Shown: piece by piece, positions 7,422 through 14,693 of the stretch
Layout: each line of letters opens with the position of its first letter
How positions within the stretch are numbered: the stretch's first letter is position 1
Assembly (NCBI GenBank): GCA_021157665.1
Contig: JAGGWE010000206.1
Span: 1-15,163, forward strand
Origin: Sulfurimonas sp.
GTDB taxonomy: Bacteria; Campylobacterota; Campylobacteria; Campylobacterales; Sulfurimonadaceae
DNA length: 15,163 nt
Direction of reading: 5' to 3'
The notes under the pieces: model-generated
Databases searched by the model: none
The model's input: the letters and a program-made list of their open reading frames with translations, nothing else
Told to the model about the DNA's origin: nothing
Made by a program: the position numbers and the translations under genes

Positions 7422-7847
7422 ATGGAATGCGAATTTCCTTCAGTAAACTCAAATAAACAAGAGATACAAGAGATTTTTGATAGTGTTAAAACTATTGCTG
7501 TTTTGGGTCTTTCTCCTAATGAAAGTAAAGATAGTCATCAAGTTGCTAAATACTTAAAAGAGCATGGATTTACTATAATTCCTGTATATCCTAAAGAGGA
7601 TGAGATACTTGGAGAGAAGGTTTATCGCTCTCTTTTAGAGATACCTTTTAATATTGATATGGTAAATATTTTTAGAAAACCTGCTGCACTTAATCCTATT
7701 GCTGATGCTTGTATAGAAAAAGGCAATATAAAAGTTTTTTGGTCACAAAAAGGGATAGTAAATAATGAGGCTGCTCAAAAAGCTCAAGATGCAGGAATGA
7801 AAGTTGTTCAAAACATGTGTAGCATGGTTGAACATAGAAGTTTATAA
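7422..7847 (+). CDS. CoA-binding domain protein (YccU-like, CoA_binding_2)
   Basis: The product has 141 residues from the ATG at 7422. It is one Rossmann-type CoA-binding domain like that of succinyl-CoA synthetase alpha subunits but without the catalytic domains. Family features are TIAVLGLSPNESKDSHQVAKYL, HGFTIIPVYP, EILGEKVYRSLLEIP, DMVNIFRKP, KVFWSQKGIVN and the C-terminal MCSMVEH. YccU-type proteins are thought to bind CoA; no reaction is established. It lies behind its own promoter and 10 nt before ilvA, so the two are likely co-transcribed. Confidence 0.88.
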   Translation: MECEFPSVNSNKQEIQEIFDSVKTIAVLGLSPNESKDSHQVAKYLKEHGFTIIPVYPKEDEILGEKVYRSLLEIPFNIDMVNIFRKPAALNPIADACIEKGNIKVFWSQKGIVNNEAAQKAQDAGMKVVQNMCSMVEHRSL

Positions 7848-7857
7848 GGTTTTATAG

Positions 7858-9060
7858 TTGTTAAATATAGAAAAAATATACAAGGCTAAAGAGCGAATAA
7901 AAGATGTAGTAGTAAATACACCCTTTTCTCATGCTCCATATTTGAGTGAGATTTCTGGATGTGAGGTTTATCTTAAAAAAGAAAATTTACAAGTTACTGG
8001 TGCTTTTAAAATTCGTGGTGCTTATAATAAATTAGCATCTTTAAATGAGGAACAGTTGGCATGTGGAGTTGTAGCTGCAAGTGCTGGAAATCATGCACAA
8101 GGGGTTGCGTTATCAGCTTCTAAATTTGGTGTAAAAGCAGTGATTATTATGCCCGAATCAACACCTCTAACAAAAGTAAATGGGGTTAAACATTTTGGTG
8201 CAGAAGTTATACTTGCAGGGGCTAATTATGATGAAGCTTATGCTTATGCTAAAGAATATGGAGAGAGAAATTCTCTAACTTTTGTACACCCTTTTGAAGA
8301 TGAAGAGGTTATGGCAGGGCAAGGGACAGTTGCTCTTGATATTTTAGATAGCTGTAAAGATTTAGATGCTGTTATAATCCCAGTTGGTGGTGGTGGACTT
8401 ATCTCTGGTATGGCATGTGCGATTAAATCTATAAACCCAAATATAAGAGTTATTGGAGTTGGAGCAAGTGGAGCACCTGCACTTAAAAACTCTTTTGAAC
8501 TTGGTCGTGCAGTTGATACAACAAGTGTAAGAACTATCGCAGATGGAATTGCTGTTCGTGATACTTCAGAAGTTACACTAGCTTATATGTTAAAAACAGT
8601 TGATGAGTTTATTAGTGTTGATGATGAAGAGATTGCTAGTGCGATTTTATATCTACTAGAAAAACAAAAACTTGTTGTTGAGGGTGCTGGTTCGGTAGGA
8701 GTTGCAGCTCTTCTTCATAATAAACTAGAGTATTTAAAAGGTAAAAAAGTAGCAGTTGTTTTAAGTGGTGGTAACATGGATGTTACTCTTCTTTCTGTTA
8801 TTATTGAAAAAGGTCTTTTAAAATCTGGTAGAAAAATGAAAATAACTGTTACCTTAGTTGATAAGCCAGGTTCACTAATGAGATTTACTCAAATACTTCA
8901 AGAGTTAAATGCAAATATTGTTCATATATCTTATGATAGAACTTCAATTTCACTAGATTATGGTGATGCAAATGTTACTGTTCATATGGAAACTAAGGGT
9001 GATGAACATCAACTTGAGATAAGAGATAAGTTAAAAAAAGAGGGATATTTAAGAAATTAA
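7858..9060 (+). CDS. ilvA: Threonine ammonia-lyase with C-terminal ACT domain
   Basis: This PLP enzyme converts threonine to 2-oxobutanoate, the first step to isoleucine. The 400-residue form has one ACT domain, as in the TIGR01127 type. Visible features are the PLP lysine K51 in TGAFKIRGAYNKL, the SAGNHAQG loop (75-82), the glycine loop GGGG (177-180) and the ACT domain at about 326-398 (ITVTLVDKPGSLMRF onward), probably for allosteric control. The start is a TTG at 7858, supported by AAGG eight bases upstream and by the family-like N-terminus; the next Met is far inside the fold. The stop codon lies inside the left terminal repeat of the adjacent element. Two octamer copies encode A68-C69 and A186-C187. 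ilvBH lie 2.5 kb downstream. The catabolic TdcB type is the main alternative. Confidence 0.93.
   Translation: MLNIEKIYKAKERIKDVVVNTPFSHAPYLSEISGCEVYLKKENLQVTGAFKIRGAYNKLASLNEEQLACGVVAASAGNHAQGVALSASKFGVKAVIIMPESTPLTKVNGVKHFGAEVILAGANYDEAYAYAKEYGERNSLTFVHPFEDEEVMAGQGTVALDILDSCKDLDAVIIPVGGGGLISGMACAIKSINPNIRVIGVGASGAPALKNSFELGRAVDTTSVRTIADGIAVRDTSEVTLAYMLKTVDEFISVDDEEIASAILYLLEKQKLVVEGAGSVGVAALLHNKLEYLKGKKVAVVLSGGNMDVTLLSVIIEKGLLKSGRKMKITVTLVDKPGSLMRFTQILQELNANIVHISYDRTSISLDYGDANVTVHMETKGDEHQLEIRDKLKKEGYLRN
8058..8065 (+). repeat. GGCATGTG octamer copy 9
   Basis: Exact copy, followed by GA, in sense within ilvA (A68-C69-G70). Confidence 0.7.
8412..8419 (+). repeat. GGCATGTG octamer copy 10
   Basis: Exact copy, followed by C, in sense within ilvA (A186-C187). 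Confidence 0.7.
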
Positions 9061-9325
9061 GTACCTCTCCACAAAGAACCCCAATTTCAGAAGCTTAAAA
9101 AGAGGGCTAATGTAAGGCGAAGATTCGTAGGAGCTGCTAGTAGCTTCAAGGATTTTCAACGAAGCAGTAGCCCTCTTTTTAAACTTCCCTTCGGGCGATA
9201 AGTAAATAGCCCTATTGCGTCGTTAGATTCATTTGAACTAGTAAACTAGTCCTGCATAAATCTGCCTAGCACTAGAACTATTTACTTATCGCTGAAGTTG
9301 GGGTTCTTTGTGGAGAGGTACTTAA
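9057..9325. mobile_element. MITE-like structured element with 28-bp terminal inverted repeats
   Basis: This fills the 270-base gap between ilvA and the WD40 gene. The ends, 9057-9084 and 9298-9325, are perfect 28-bp inverted repeats beginning TTAAGTACCTCTCC, and TTCAG continues the match inward after one mismatch. Inside are two separate stem-loops: arms 9091-9109 and 9168-9186 (19 bp, one mismatch, core AAAAAGAGGGCTA) and arms 9195-9209 and 9278-9292 (15 bp perfect, GCGATAAGTAAATAG). The second loop holds a tandem AACTAGT (9236-9242, 9244-9250). Folded, it would be a three-way junction. No open frame inside looks coding. It could be a non-autonomous transposable element, a REP/ERIC-like intergenic repeat or a structured RNA. 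TTAA at each end could be target duplication or part of the repeat. Confidence 0.75.
9312..9318 (+). promoter_or_regulatory. Candidate ribosome binding site GGAGAGG inside the right terminal repeat
   Basis: GGAGAGG is the only Shine-Dalgarno-like sequence before the WD40 start at 9331, with a rather long 12-nt spacer. In a transcript running through from ilvA it would pair perfectly with the left terminal repeat. Confidence 0.45.
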
Positions 9326-9330
9326 ATATT

Positions 9331-11457
9331 ATGAAATTTATTAAAAGTAAAAACTTTAAAGAGCCAATTATATTAACAAAAATTCTTGATGATGGTAGTT
9401 TACTTGTTGTTGATTCAAAAACAACAATTAGATATTTAGATAAAGAAACTTTAGAGTTAATAGATGGTTTTAAAGTCAATATTAATCACTTAAGATATAA
9501 AAGTAGTGTAGTTGCTTTTAGTAGTGATGGTAAAGTTTTTAGTTCTCTTAGTTCAGATTGTAAAGAGGCAAGACTTTATAATGCTAAAACAAAAAAAATT
9601 ATTATGAAGTTTGATAGACATCATGGAGAAGTTTCATCTGTTGGAATTGATATAGATAATAAATATATGTTTTCTTGTGGTGATGATGGTAAAACTTTTG
9701 CTATAGATATAAAAAGTGGAAAACTTAGCTTTACTCTTCCTGTTCATATCGACACTGTAAATGATATTGCATTTAGTTCAAATGGAAATTGGATTGCAAC
9801 AGCTTCTTATGATAGAAGAATTTCTATTTTTAATTTGAGTATGATGAAGCCAAAACATAAATTAAAAGCTCATAATTCACCAGTTATGAAAATAGCGTTT
9901 ATTGGATTAAATAGACTCTTTAGTGTAGATAAAGATTCTAAAGGTATTATTTGGAATATTTATAGTGCAAAAGTAATAAAAAGGCTTGAGGGGATACATG
10001 ATGATGTTACTCAGGTACTTGTTACTCCTGATAATAAGTTTCTTTTTTTAGGTACAGCTCTTGGATATATTTTAGTTTATGATTTAATAACTTATAAACT
10101 GTTATCAGGGCGTTATATTAAGTTGAAATCTTCTATAACTTCTCTTATTTTTGATAAAGAAAACAATCATTTAATTATCGCTTGTAATAGTGGAGATTTA
10201 CTTTTTTATAATATTTATGAAGGTGAAAATCATTTAAAAGCTTTATTAAAAGATAAAAGATATGAAGAGATACATTCTTATATAGAAAATAATCCTCTTT
10301 TAGTTTACACAAAAGTATATATATTAGTTTCAAATTTATGGGAAAATACACTTAAAAAAGCAATTGTATATCTTCAAAAGAGTGATAAAAAAACAGCTGT
10401 ATCTTTGTTTAGTCATTTTAAAAACATACCATCTAAAAATAAAATTATGCAAGAAGTAATAGCAGAATATGAAGAGTATGATAAGTTTGTTGCTCTAGCA
10501 AAACAGGGTAAAATAGTTTTAGCATATGGATTGGCTAATGTACATTCTGCATATAAAGAATCCCCTATTTATAAATTATTGGAAGCTAGATGGAAAAAAG
10601 CATTTGCTATGGCTCAAAAATACTCTCTTGATCCAAAAGGAGTAGAAAAAGCTCGTGAAATTCTTGCTCCATATAGAGGTATAAGTGATAAAACTAGATT
10701 GATGCAAGAACTATTTTCACAAGGTGAGGTTTATAAAAGATTTAGAGTGGCAATTGGTCAAAAAGATTTTAAAATAGCTTTTGAGCTTATAAAATTACAT
10801 CCGTTTTTAAAAGAGTTTCCTGAATATATAACTATTTTACATTATGGTGATACTCTTTATATAAAATCTCAAGAATTTCTTAAAACTGGAGATACACATT
10901 CAGCTATAAAAATGCTTAGAATACTTATAGATTTTCCTGATTTTACTCCTGAAGTAAAAGAGTTAATGTTAGATATTGAATCTAAACAGAAATTTTTTAA
11001 AGCAATTAAAGATGAAGATATTATACTTTCTTATAATATGCTAGATATTTCTGATGATTTACAAGCTACAGATGATGGAAAAAGATTACAGCAACAGTGG
11101 AATGATGACTTAAGTGTTGCAAACTCTTTTGCAATAGATGGAGATATTTCTGGAATTGAAGAAACATTAAATACTTATATGGCAATAAATTCAAAATATA
11201 TGTCCTTAGGCAGTGTTTTTGGTTGGTGTTATATGATTCAGTTAGAAAATGCAGTAAAAAAGAAAATAGATAAAGCTATTATAGAAAATGGTATTAAAAA
11301 TTATATTTTAAATTTTGGTTTACAAGATCAGATTTTAAGTTTTTATGAAATTTTTATAAAAAGATATCCTGATTCAAAATTAAATTTAGAACTACTTACT
11401 CAAGGTTCTTTAAGCATGTGGAGACCATCTATGATAGTTGACTCTATTTTAGACTAA
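9331..11457 (+). CDS. WD40 beta-propeller protein with four C-terminal ~84-residue helical repeats
   Basis: The product has 708 residues from the ATG at 9331. Residues 1 to about 300 form a WD40-type propeller; blades are seen in DRHHGEVSSVGID...SCGDDG, HIDTVNDIAFSSNGNWIATA and AHNSPVMKIAF...GIIWNI. From about residue 300 it is helical. Four segments beginning near 300, 383, 468 and 552 align without gaps over about 40 residues: an aromatic or Leu position at 302, 386, 471 and 555, then A and an A/S-Y/F-x-L pattern. The period is 84-85 residues. No signal peptide or membrane helix is seen, so it is probably a cytoplasmic scaffold. I do not recognise the family. An in-frame TTG at 9298 lies in the terminal repeat and is unlikely to be used. 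It lacks any exact GGCATGTG. Its partner and role are unknown. Confidence 0.8.
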   Translation: MKFIKSKNFKEPIILTKILDDGSLLVVDSKTTIRYLDKETLELIDGFKVNINHLRYKSSVVAFSSDGKVFSSLSSDCKEARLYNAKTKKIIMKFDRHHGEVSSVGIDIDNKYMFSCGDDGKTFAIDIKSGKLSFTLPVHIDTVNDIAFSSNGNWIATASYDRRISIFNLSMMKPKHKLKAHNSPVMKIAFIGLNRLFSVDKDSKGIIWNIYSAKVIKRLEGIHDDVTQVLVTPDNKFLFLGTALGYILVYDLITYKLLSGRYIKLKSSITSLIFDKENNHLIIACNSGDLLFYNIYEGENHLKALLKDKRYEEIHSYIENNPLLVYTKVYILVSNLWENTLKKAIVYLQKSDKKTAVSLFSHFKNIPSKNKIMQEVIAEYEEYDKFVALAKQGKIVLAYGLANVHSAYKESPIYKLLEARWKKAFAMAQKYSLDPKGVEKAREILAPYRGISDKTRLMQELFSQGEVYKRFRVAIGQKDFKIAFELIKLHPFLKEFPEYITILHYGDTLYIKSQEFLKTGDTHSAIKMLRILIDFPDFTPEVKELMLDIESKQKFFKAIKDEDIILSYNMLDISDDLQATDDGKRLQQQWNDDLSVANSFAIDGDISGIEETLNTYMAINSKYMSLGSVFGWCYMIQLENAVKKKIDKAIIENGIKNYILNFGLQDQILSFYEIFIKRYPDSKLNLELLTQGSLSMWRPSMIVDSILD
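11413..11420 (+). repeat. Single-mismatch octamer AGCATGTG
   Basis: AGCATGTG followed by GAG, near the end of the WD40 gene (Ser-Met-Trp). It is the only near match between 8.4 and 14 kb. Confidence 0.35.
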
Positions 11458-11500
11458 TAAATTAGCTCTACTTTTAACCTCAAATATAGTTCTCATTAGA

Positions 11501-11506
11501 TATAAT
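11501..11506 (+). promoter_or_regulatory. -10 box of the ilvB-ilvH-lpxD promoter
   Basis: A perfect TATAAT lies 43 nt before ilvB in the 92-nt gap after the WD40 gene, again without a clear -35 box. No leader peptide or attenuator hairpin is evident. Confidence 0.65.
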
Positions 11507-11535
11507 CGCGTAATTTTTTAAAAATAATAATTTAT

Positions 11536-11543
11536 AGAGGAGA
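11536..11543 (+). promoter_or_regulatory. Strong ribosome binding site for ilvB
   Basis: AGAGGAGA, with its GAGGAG core seven bases from the ATG at 11550, is the best Shine-Dalgarno in the window and fixes the start. Confidence 0.75.
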
Positions 11544-11549
11544 CTTTTC

Positions 11550-13247
11550 ATGCAAATAAGTGGAGCACAGATGGTTATCGAAGCTTTAATCGCTGAGGGA
11601 GTAGACACAGTTTTTGGCTACCCTGGTGGGGCGATTATGAATGTCTATGATGAGATTTACAAACAAGATGGATTTAAACATATTTTAAATAGACACGAAC
11701 AAGCATCTATTCATGCTGCTGAGGGTTATGCAAAAGCTAGTGGTAAAGTTGGTGTTGCAATGATTACATCAGGTCCTGGTTTTACAAATGCAGTGACTGG
11801 TTTAGCTGACGCTTATATGGATTCTGTCCCTTTAGTTGTTATCTCTGGGCAAGTTCCTATGAGCCTTATCGGTACTGATGCGTTTCAAGAGATTGATGCT
11901 GTTGGAATTTCTCGTTCATGTACAAAACATAACTACCTTGTAACTGATGCAAAAGATTTACCTCGTGTACTTAAAGAGGCTTTTTACATTGCAAGTACAG
12001 GTCGTCCTGGTCCAGTTCATGTGGATATTCCTAAAGATGTTACAGCTCAAATTGCTGAATTTAATTATGATATTGAGATTGAATTAGAAACTTATAAGCC
12101 ACATGTTAAAGGTAACCCTCGTCAGATTAAAAAAGCTATGGAAGCAATTAGTAAAGCTAAACGCCCACTTTTTTATCTTGGTGGTGGTATTATCAATGCA
12201 AATGCAGCTTATGAAGTAAGAGATTTTGTTCATAAAACTGGAATCCCTGCTGTTGAGACTTTTATGGCTCGTGGTGTACTTTCTCACGATGATGATTTAC
12301 TTATTGGAATGTTAGGGATGCACGGAAGTTATGCTTCAAATATGGCTATGAGTGAGACTGATTTAGTTATTGGTCTTGGAGCAAGATTTGATGATAGAGT
12401 AACTGGTAAACTTTCAGAATTTGCTAAAAATGCTGGTGTAATTCATGTTGATATTGACCCTGCATCTATCTCAAAACTTGTTAATGCTGATTATCCGATA
12501 GTTGGGGATGTTAAAAATGTTGTAAATGAGATGCTTTCTCAGGTTGATAAAGTAAACCCTAAACACTATGAGGCATGGAGAGAAACAGTAAGAAACTTTA
12601 ATGAACTTCATCCTTTAACTTACCATGAAGATTCTGATAGACTTAAACCTCAATGGGTTATAGAGAGAGTTGGTGAACTTCTTGGTGACAATGCTAATAT
12701 CTCAACAGATGTTGGACAACACCAGATGTGGTCTGGACAGTTTTATCCATTTTCTCGTCCTCGTCAGTTTATCTCTTCTGGTGGACTTGGAACTATGGGC
12801 TTTGGTTTTCCAGCAGCTCTTGGTGTAAAAGCAGCAACTCCTGAGAAAACAAGTATCAACTTTACGGGTGATGGTTCAATCTTAATGAACTGTCAAGAAC
12901 TTATGACAGCAGTTGAGAAAAAGCTACCAGTTATCAACATTATTTTAAACAATAATTTTCTTGGTATGGTTCGTCAGTGGCAAACACTTTTTTATGACAA
13001 GCGTCATAGTGAAACTGATTTATCTGTTCAACCAGATTTTGTAAAATTATCAGAAGCTTTTGGTGGACTTGGTTATAGAGTTCACACAAAAGAGGAGTTC
13101 GATGCTGCTCTTAAAGATGCAGTTGAGAAAAATGTAGTTGCTTTTATAGAGGTGATTATTCATAGAATGGAAAATGTTATGCCGATGGTACCAGCAGGTG
13201 GAAGTCTGTTTAACATGATGTTATTAGAGAAAAAGGAGACAAAATAA
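11550..13247 (+). CDS. ilvB: Acetolactate synthase large (catalytic) subunit
   Basis: This ThDP-dependent enzyme makes acetolactate from pyruvate and acetohydroxybutyrate from pyruvate plus 2-oxobutanoate, the shared step of valine, leucine and isoleucine synthesis. The 565-residue length is normal. The N-terminal domain has VFGYPGGAIMNVYD and the catalytic E50 in NRHEQASIHAAEGYA, then SGPGFTNAVTGLADAY. The central domain has the FAD-type GLGARFDDRVTGK. The C-terminal ThDP/Mg motif runs from GDGS (440-443) to NNNFLGMVRQWQ. It overlaps the small-subunit gene by one base (TAATG), fitting stoichiometric coupling. The same gene could be named ilvI. ilvA upstream supplies 2-oxobutanoate. Confidence 0.96.
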   Translation: MQISGAQMVIEALIAEGVDTVFGYPGGAIMNVYDEIYKQDGFKHILNRHEQASIHAAEGYAKASGKVGVAMITSGPGFTNAVTGLADAYMDSVPLVVISGQVPMSLIGTDAFQEIDAVGISRSCTKHNYLVTDAKDLPRVLKEAFYIASTGRPGPVHVDIPKDVTAQIAEFNYDIEIELETYKPHVKGNPRQIKKAMEAISKAKRPLFYLGGGIINANAAYEVRDFVHKTGIPAVETFMARGVLSHDDDLLIGMLGMHGSYASNMAMSETDLVIGLGARFDDRVTGKLSEFAKNAGVIHVDIDPASISKLVNADYPIVGDVKNVVNEMLSQVDKVNPKHYEAWRETVRNFNELHPLTYHEDSDRLKPQWVIERVGELLGDNANISTDVGQHQMWSGQFYPFSRPRQFISSGGLGTMGFGFPAALGVKAATPEKTSINFTGDGSILMNCQELMTAVEKKLPVINIILNNNFLGMVRQWQTLFYDKRHSETDLSVQPDFVKLSEAFGGLGYRVHTKEEFDAALKDAVEKNVVAFIEVIIHRMENVMPMVPAGGSLFNMMLLEKKETK

Positions 13248-13723
13248 TGACTGAAAATAGTGAAAGAAGAGTAGTTTCAGTTATCGTTGTTAATGAGGCG
13301 AGTGTTTTATCTCGTATTACAGATCTTTTTTCTGGTCGTGGTTACAATATCACTTCATTAACTGTTGCACCTATCCCTGATAGTAAATACTCAAGACTTA
13401 CGATTGTAACTTCTGGTTCAGTTCGTGTGATTGAGCAGATTACTAAGCAACTTCATAAGCTTATTCCAGTTTTAAGAGTTTATGAACATGCTGATATGGT
13501 TGAAAAAGAGATGGCTATGATTAAGTTTCCAATTAGTGAAAATATTAGTGATATAAATACTCTTTGTGAAGCCTATAATGGAAAGATTGTAAATATTGGT
13601 GAAAATATTATTATTGCTATGGTTACTGATGAGCCAAAAAGAGTTGATAACTTTTTATCTGCAATTAAGAGATATAATCCAAAAGAGATTGTAAGAAGTG
13701 GTGCTGTTGCACTAGAGAGATAG
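13247..13723 (+). CDS. ilvH: Acetolactate synthase small (regulatory) subunit
   Basis: The 158-residue product has an N-terminal ACT domain (about 8-82) starting RRVVSVIVVNEASVLSRITD, with FSGRGYNITSLTVAP typical of IlvH/IlvN, and a C-terminal domain ending NPKEIVRSGAVALER. By family knowledge it activates the large subunit and mediates valine feedback. The ribosome site AAGGAG (13233-13238) lies in the end of ilvB, eight bases before the ATG. lpxD follows after two bases. Confidence 0.95.
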   Translation: MTENSERRVVSVIVVNEASVLSRITDLFSGRGYNITSLTVAPIPDSKYSRLTIVTSGSVRVIEQITKQLHKLIPVLRVYEHADMVEKEMAMIKFPISENISDINTLCEAYNGKIVNIGENIIIAMVTDEPKRVDNFLSAIKRYNPKEIVRSGAVALER

Positions 13724-13725
13724 TT

Positions 13726-14676
13726 ATGAAACTTCAAGAGATAGCTAATATAATTGGTGCAGAGTTTAGTGGTATAGATGTTGAAATAACGAGTATGAAC
13801 ACTTTAAAAGATGCTACTGAAAATGAGTTATCTTTTGTGTCGAATGCAAAATATGTAAAAGATATTGCTATATCAAATGCTGCTGCAATTATTGTTGATG
13901 AAAAAACTAAAGAGTTTGTACCTGATAATTGTGTTGCTTTGGTTGTTGAGAATCCTTACTGGGAGATGGCAATACTATCTAAAAGTTTTGCACCTTTAAT
14001 TGAAGATGATGAACTTCCACATGCCGTTATAGGTGAGGGGAGTAAAGTATCTTCAAAAGCAGAGATTGCAAATGGTGCTAAGATTGGTAAAAACTGTACG
14101 ATTTTAGCTCATGTTTATGTTGGTGCTGAGGCAGTTATTGGTGATAATACTATAATCTATCCAAATGTTACAATTTATAGAGATTGTGTGATTGGTGCGG
14201 ATTGTATTATTCACTCAAACACTGCTATAGGTGCTGATGGTTTTGGTTTTGCGACAAATAAGCTAGGTCAGCATAAAAAAATCTATCAAAATGGAAATGT
14301 TGTTATAGAAGATGATGTTGAGATTGGTAGTAATGTTAGTGTTGATAGAGCTGTTTTTGGCTCAACTTTGATTAAAATAGGTGTTCGTATAGACAACCTT
14401 GTTCAAATTGGGCATAACTGCGAGATAGGTGAGTATTCTGTTTTTGTTGCACAATCAGGAAGTGCAGGTTCTACTAAATTTGGAAGAAATGTAGTTATGG
14501 GTGGGCAAGCTGCTTCTGCAGGACATTTAGAAGTAGCACCATTTTCAACATTTGCTGCAAGAAGTGGAATAACAAATAATATTAAAGAGAGTGGAAAAAC
14601 ATATGGTGGTTTTCCATTATTAGAGCAAAGAACATGGTTGAAACTACAGGTTAAAATTGCTAGGTTATTAAAGTAG
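13726..14676 (+). CDS. lpxD: UDP-3-O-acylglucosamine N-acyltransferase
   Basis: LpxD adds the N-linked 3-hydroxyacyl chain in lipid A synthesis. The product has 316 residues. Residues 1 to about 100 form the uridine-binding domain (MKLQEIANIIGAEFSG, ELSFVSNAKYVKDI). From about 105 runs a left-handed beta-helix of hexapeptide repeats (AKIGKNCTIL, AVIGDNTIIYPNV). IGADGFGFA and the proposed catalytic H230 in QIGHNCEIG are present. A C-terminal helix ends RLLK. GAGAGA five bases before the ATG serves as ribosome site. The ilvB-ilvH-lpxD order matches Cj0574-Cj0576 as I recall it. The stop codon lies in the palindromic terminator. One CACATGCC copy encodes H99-A100. Confidence 0.94.
   Translation: MKLQEIANIIGAEFSGIDVEITSMNTLKDATENELSFVSNAKYVKDIAISNAAAIIVDEKTKEFVPDNCVALVVENPYWEMAILSKSFAPLIEDDELPHAVIGEGSKVSSKAEIANGAKIGKNCTILAHVYVGAEAVIGDNTIIYPNVTIYRDCVIGADCIIHSNTAIGADGFGFATNKLGQHKKIYQNGNVVIEDDVEIGSNVSVDRAVFGSTLIKIGVRIDNLVQIGHNCEIGEYSVFVAQSGSAGSTKFGRNVVMGGQAASAGHLEVAPFSTFAARSGITNNIKESGKTYGGFPLLEQRTWLKLQVKIARLLK
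14018..14025 (-). repeat. GGCATGTG octamer copy 11
   Basis: Exact copy on the minus strand, followed there by GAA, within lpxD (P98-H99-A100). It is the only exact copy in the last 6.7 kb. Confidence 0.7.
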
Positions 14677-14693
14677 GTTTTAAAACCTACTTT
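14670..14693. terminator. Bidirectional palindromic terminator between lpxD and the aminotransferase
   Basis: This is a perfect 24-bp palindrome with half-site AAAGTAGGTTTT, followed by a T-run on the plus strand and its counterpart on the minus strand. It would form an intrinsic-terminator hairpin either way. It contains the lpxD stop (TAG at 14674-14676) and the stop of the opposing gene (14687-14689). Confidence 0.8.

Noticed and set aside
9236..9250. Tandem AACTAGT as a phage attachment or operator site
   Set aside because: It lies in the loop of the second hairpin and there is no integrase or regulator nearby; probably part of the element.
9298..9330. In-frame TTG at 9298 as the start of the WD40 protein
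   Set aside because: It would encode the N-terminus from the terminal repeat itself and has no ribosome site; the ATG at 9331 has GGAGAGG upstream.
9282..9479. Minus-strand open frame across the right terminal repeat and WD40 start
   Set aside because: Low-complexity product, no ribosome site, overlaps a supported gene.
12084..12287. Minus-strand open frame inside ilvB
   Set aside because: Shadow of the conserved central domain of acetolactate synthase.
2600..14025. GGCATGTG as a protein-level Ala-Cys motif
   Set aside because: Five copies lie antisense and encode His-Met-Pro or Pro-His-Ala in unrelated proteins, so no shared peptide motif explains them.
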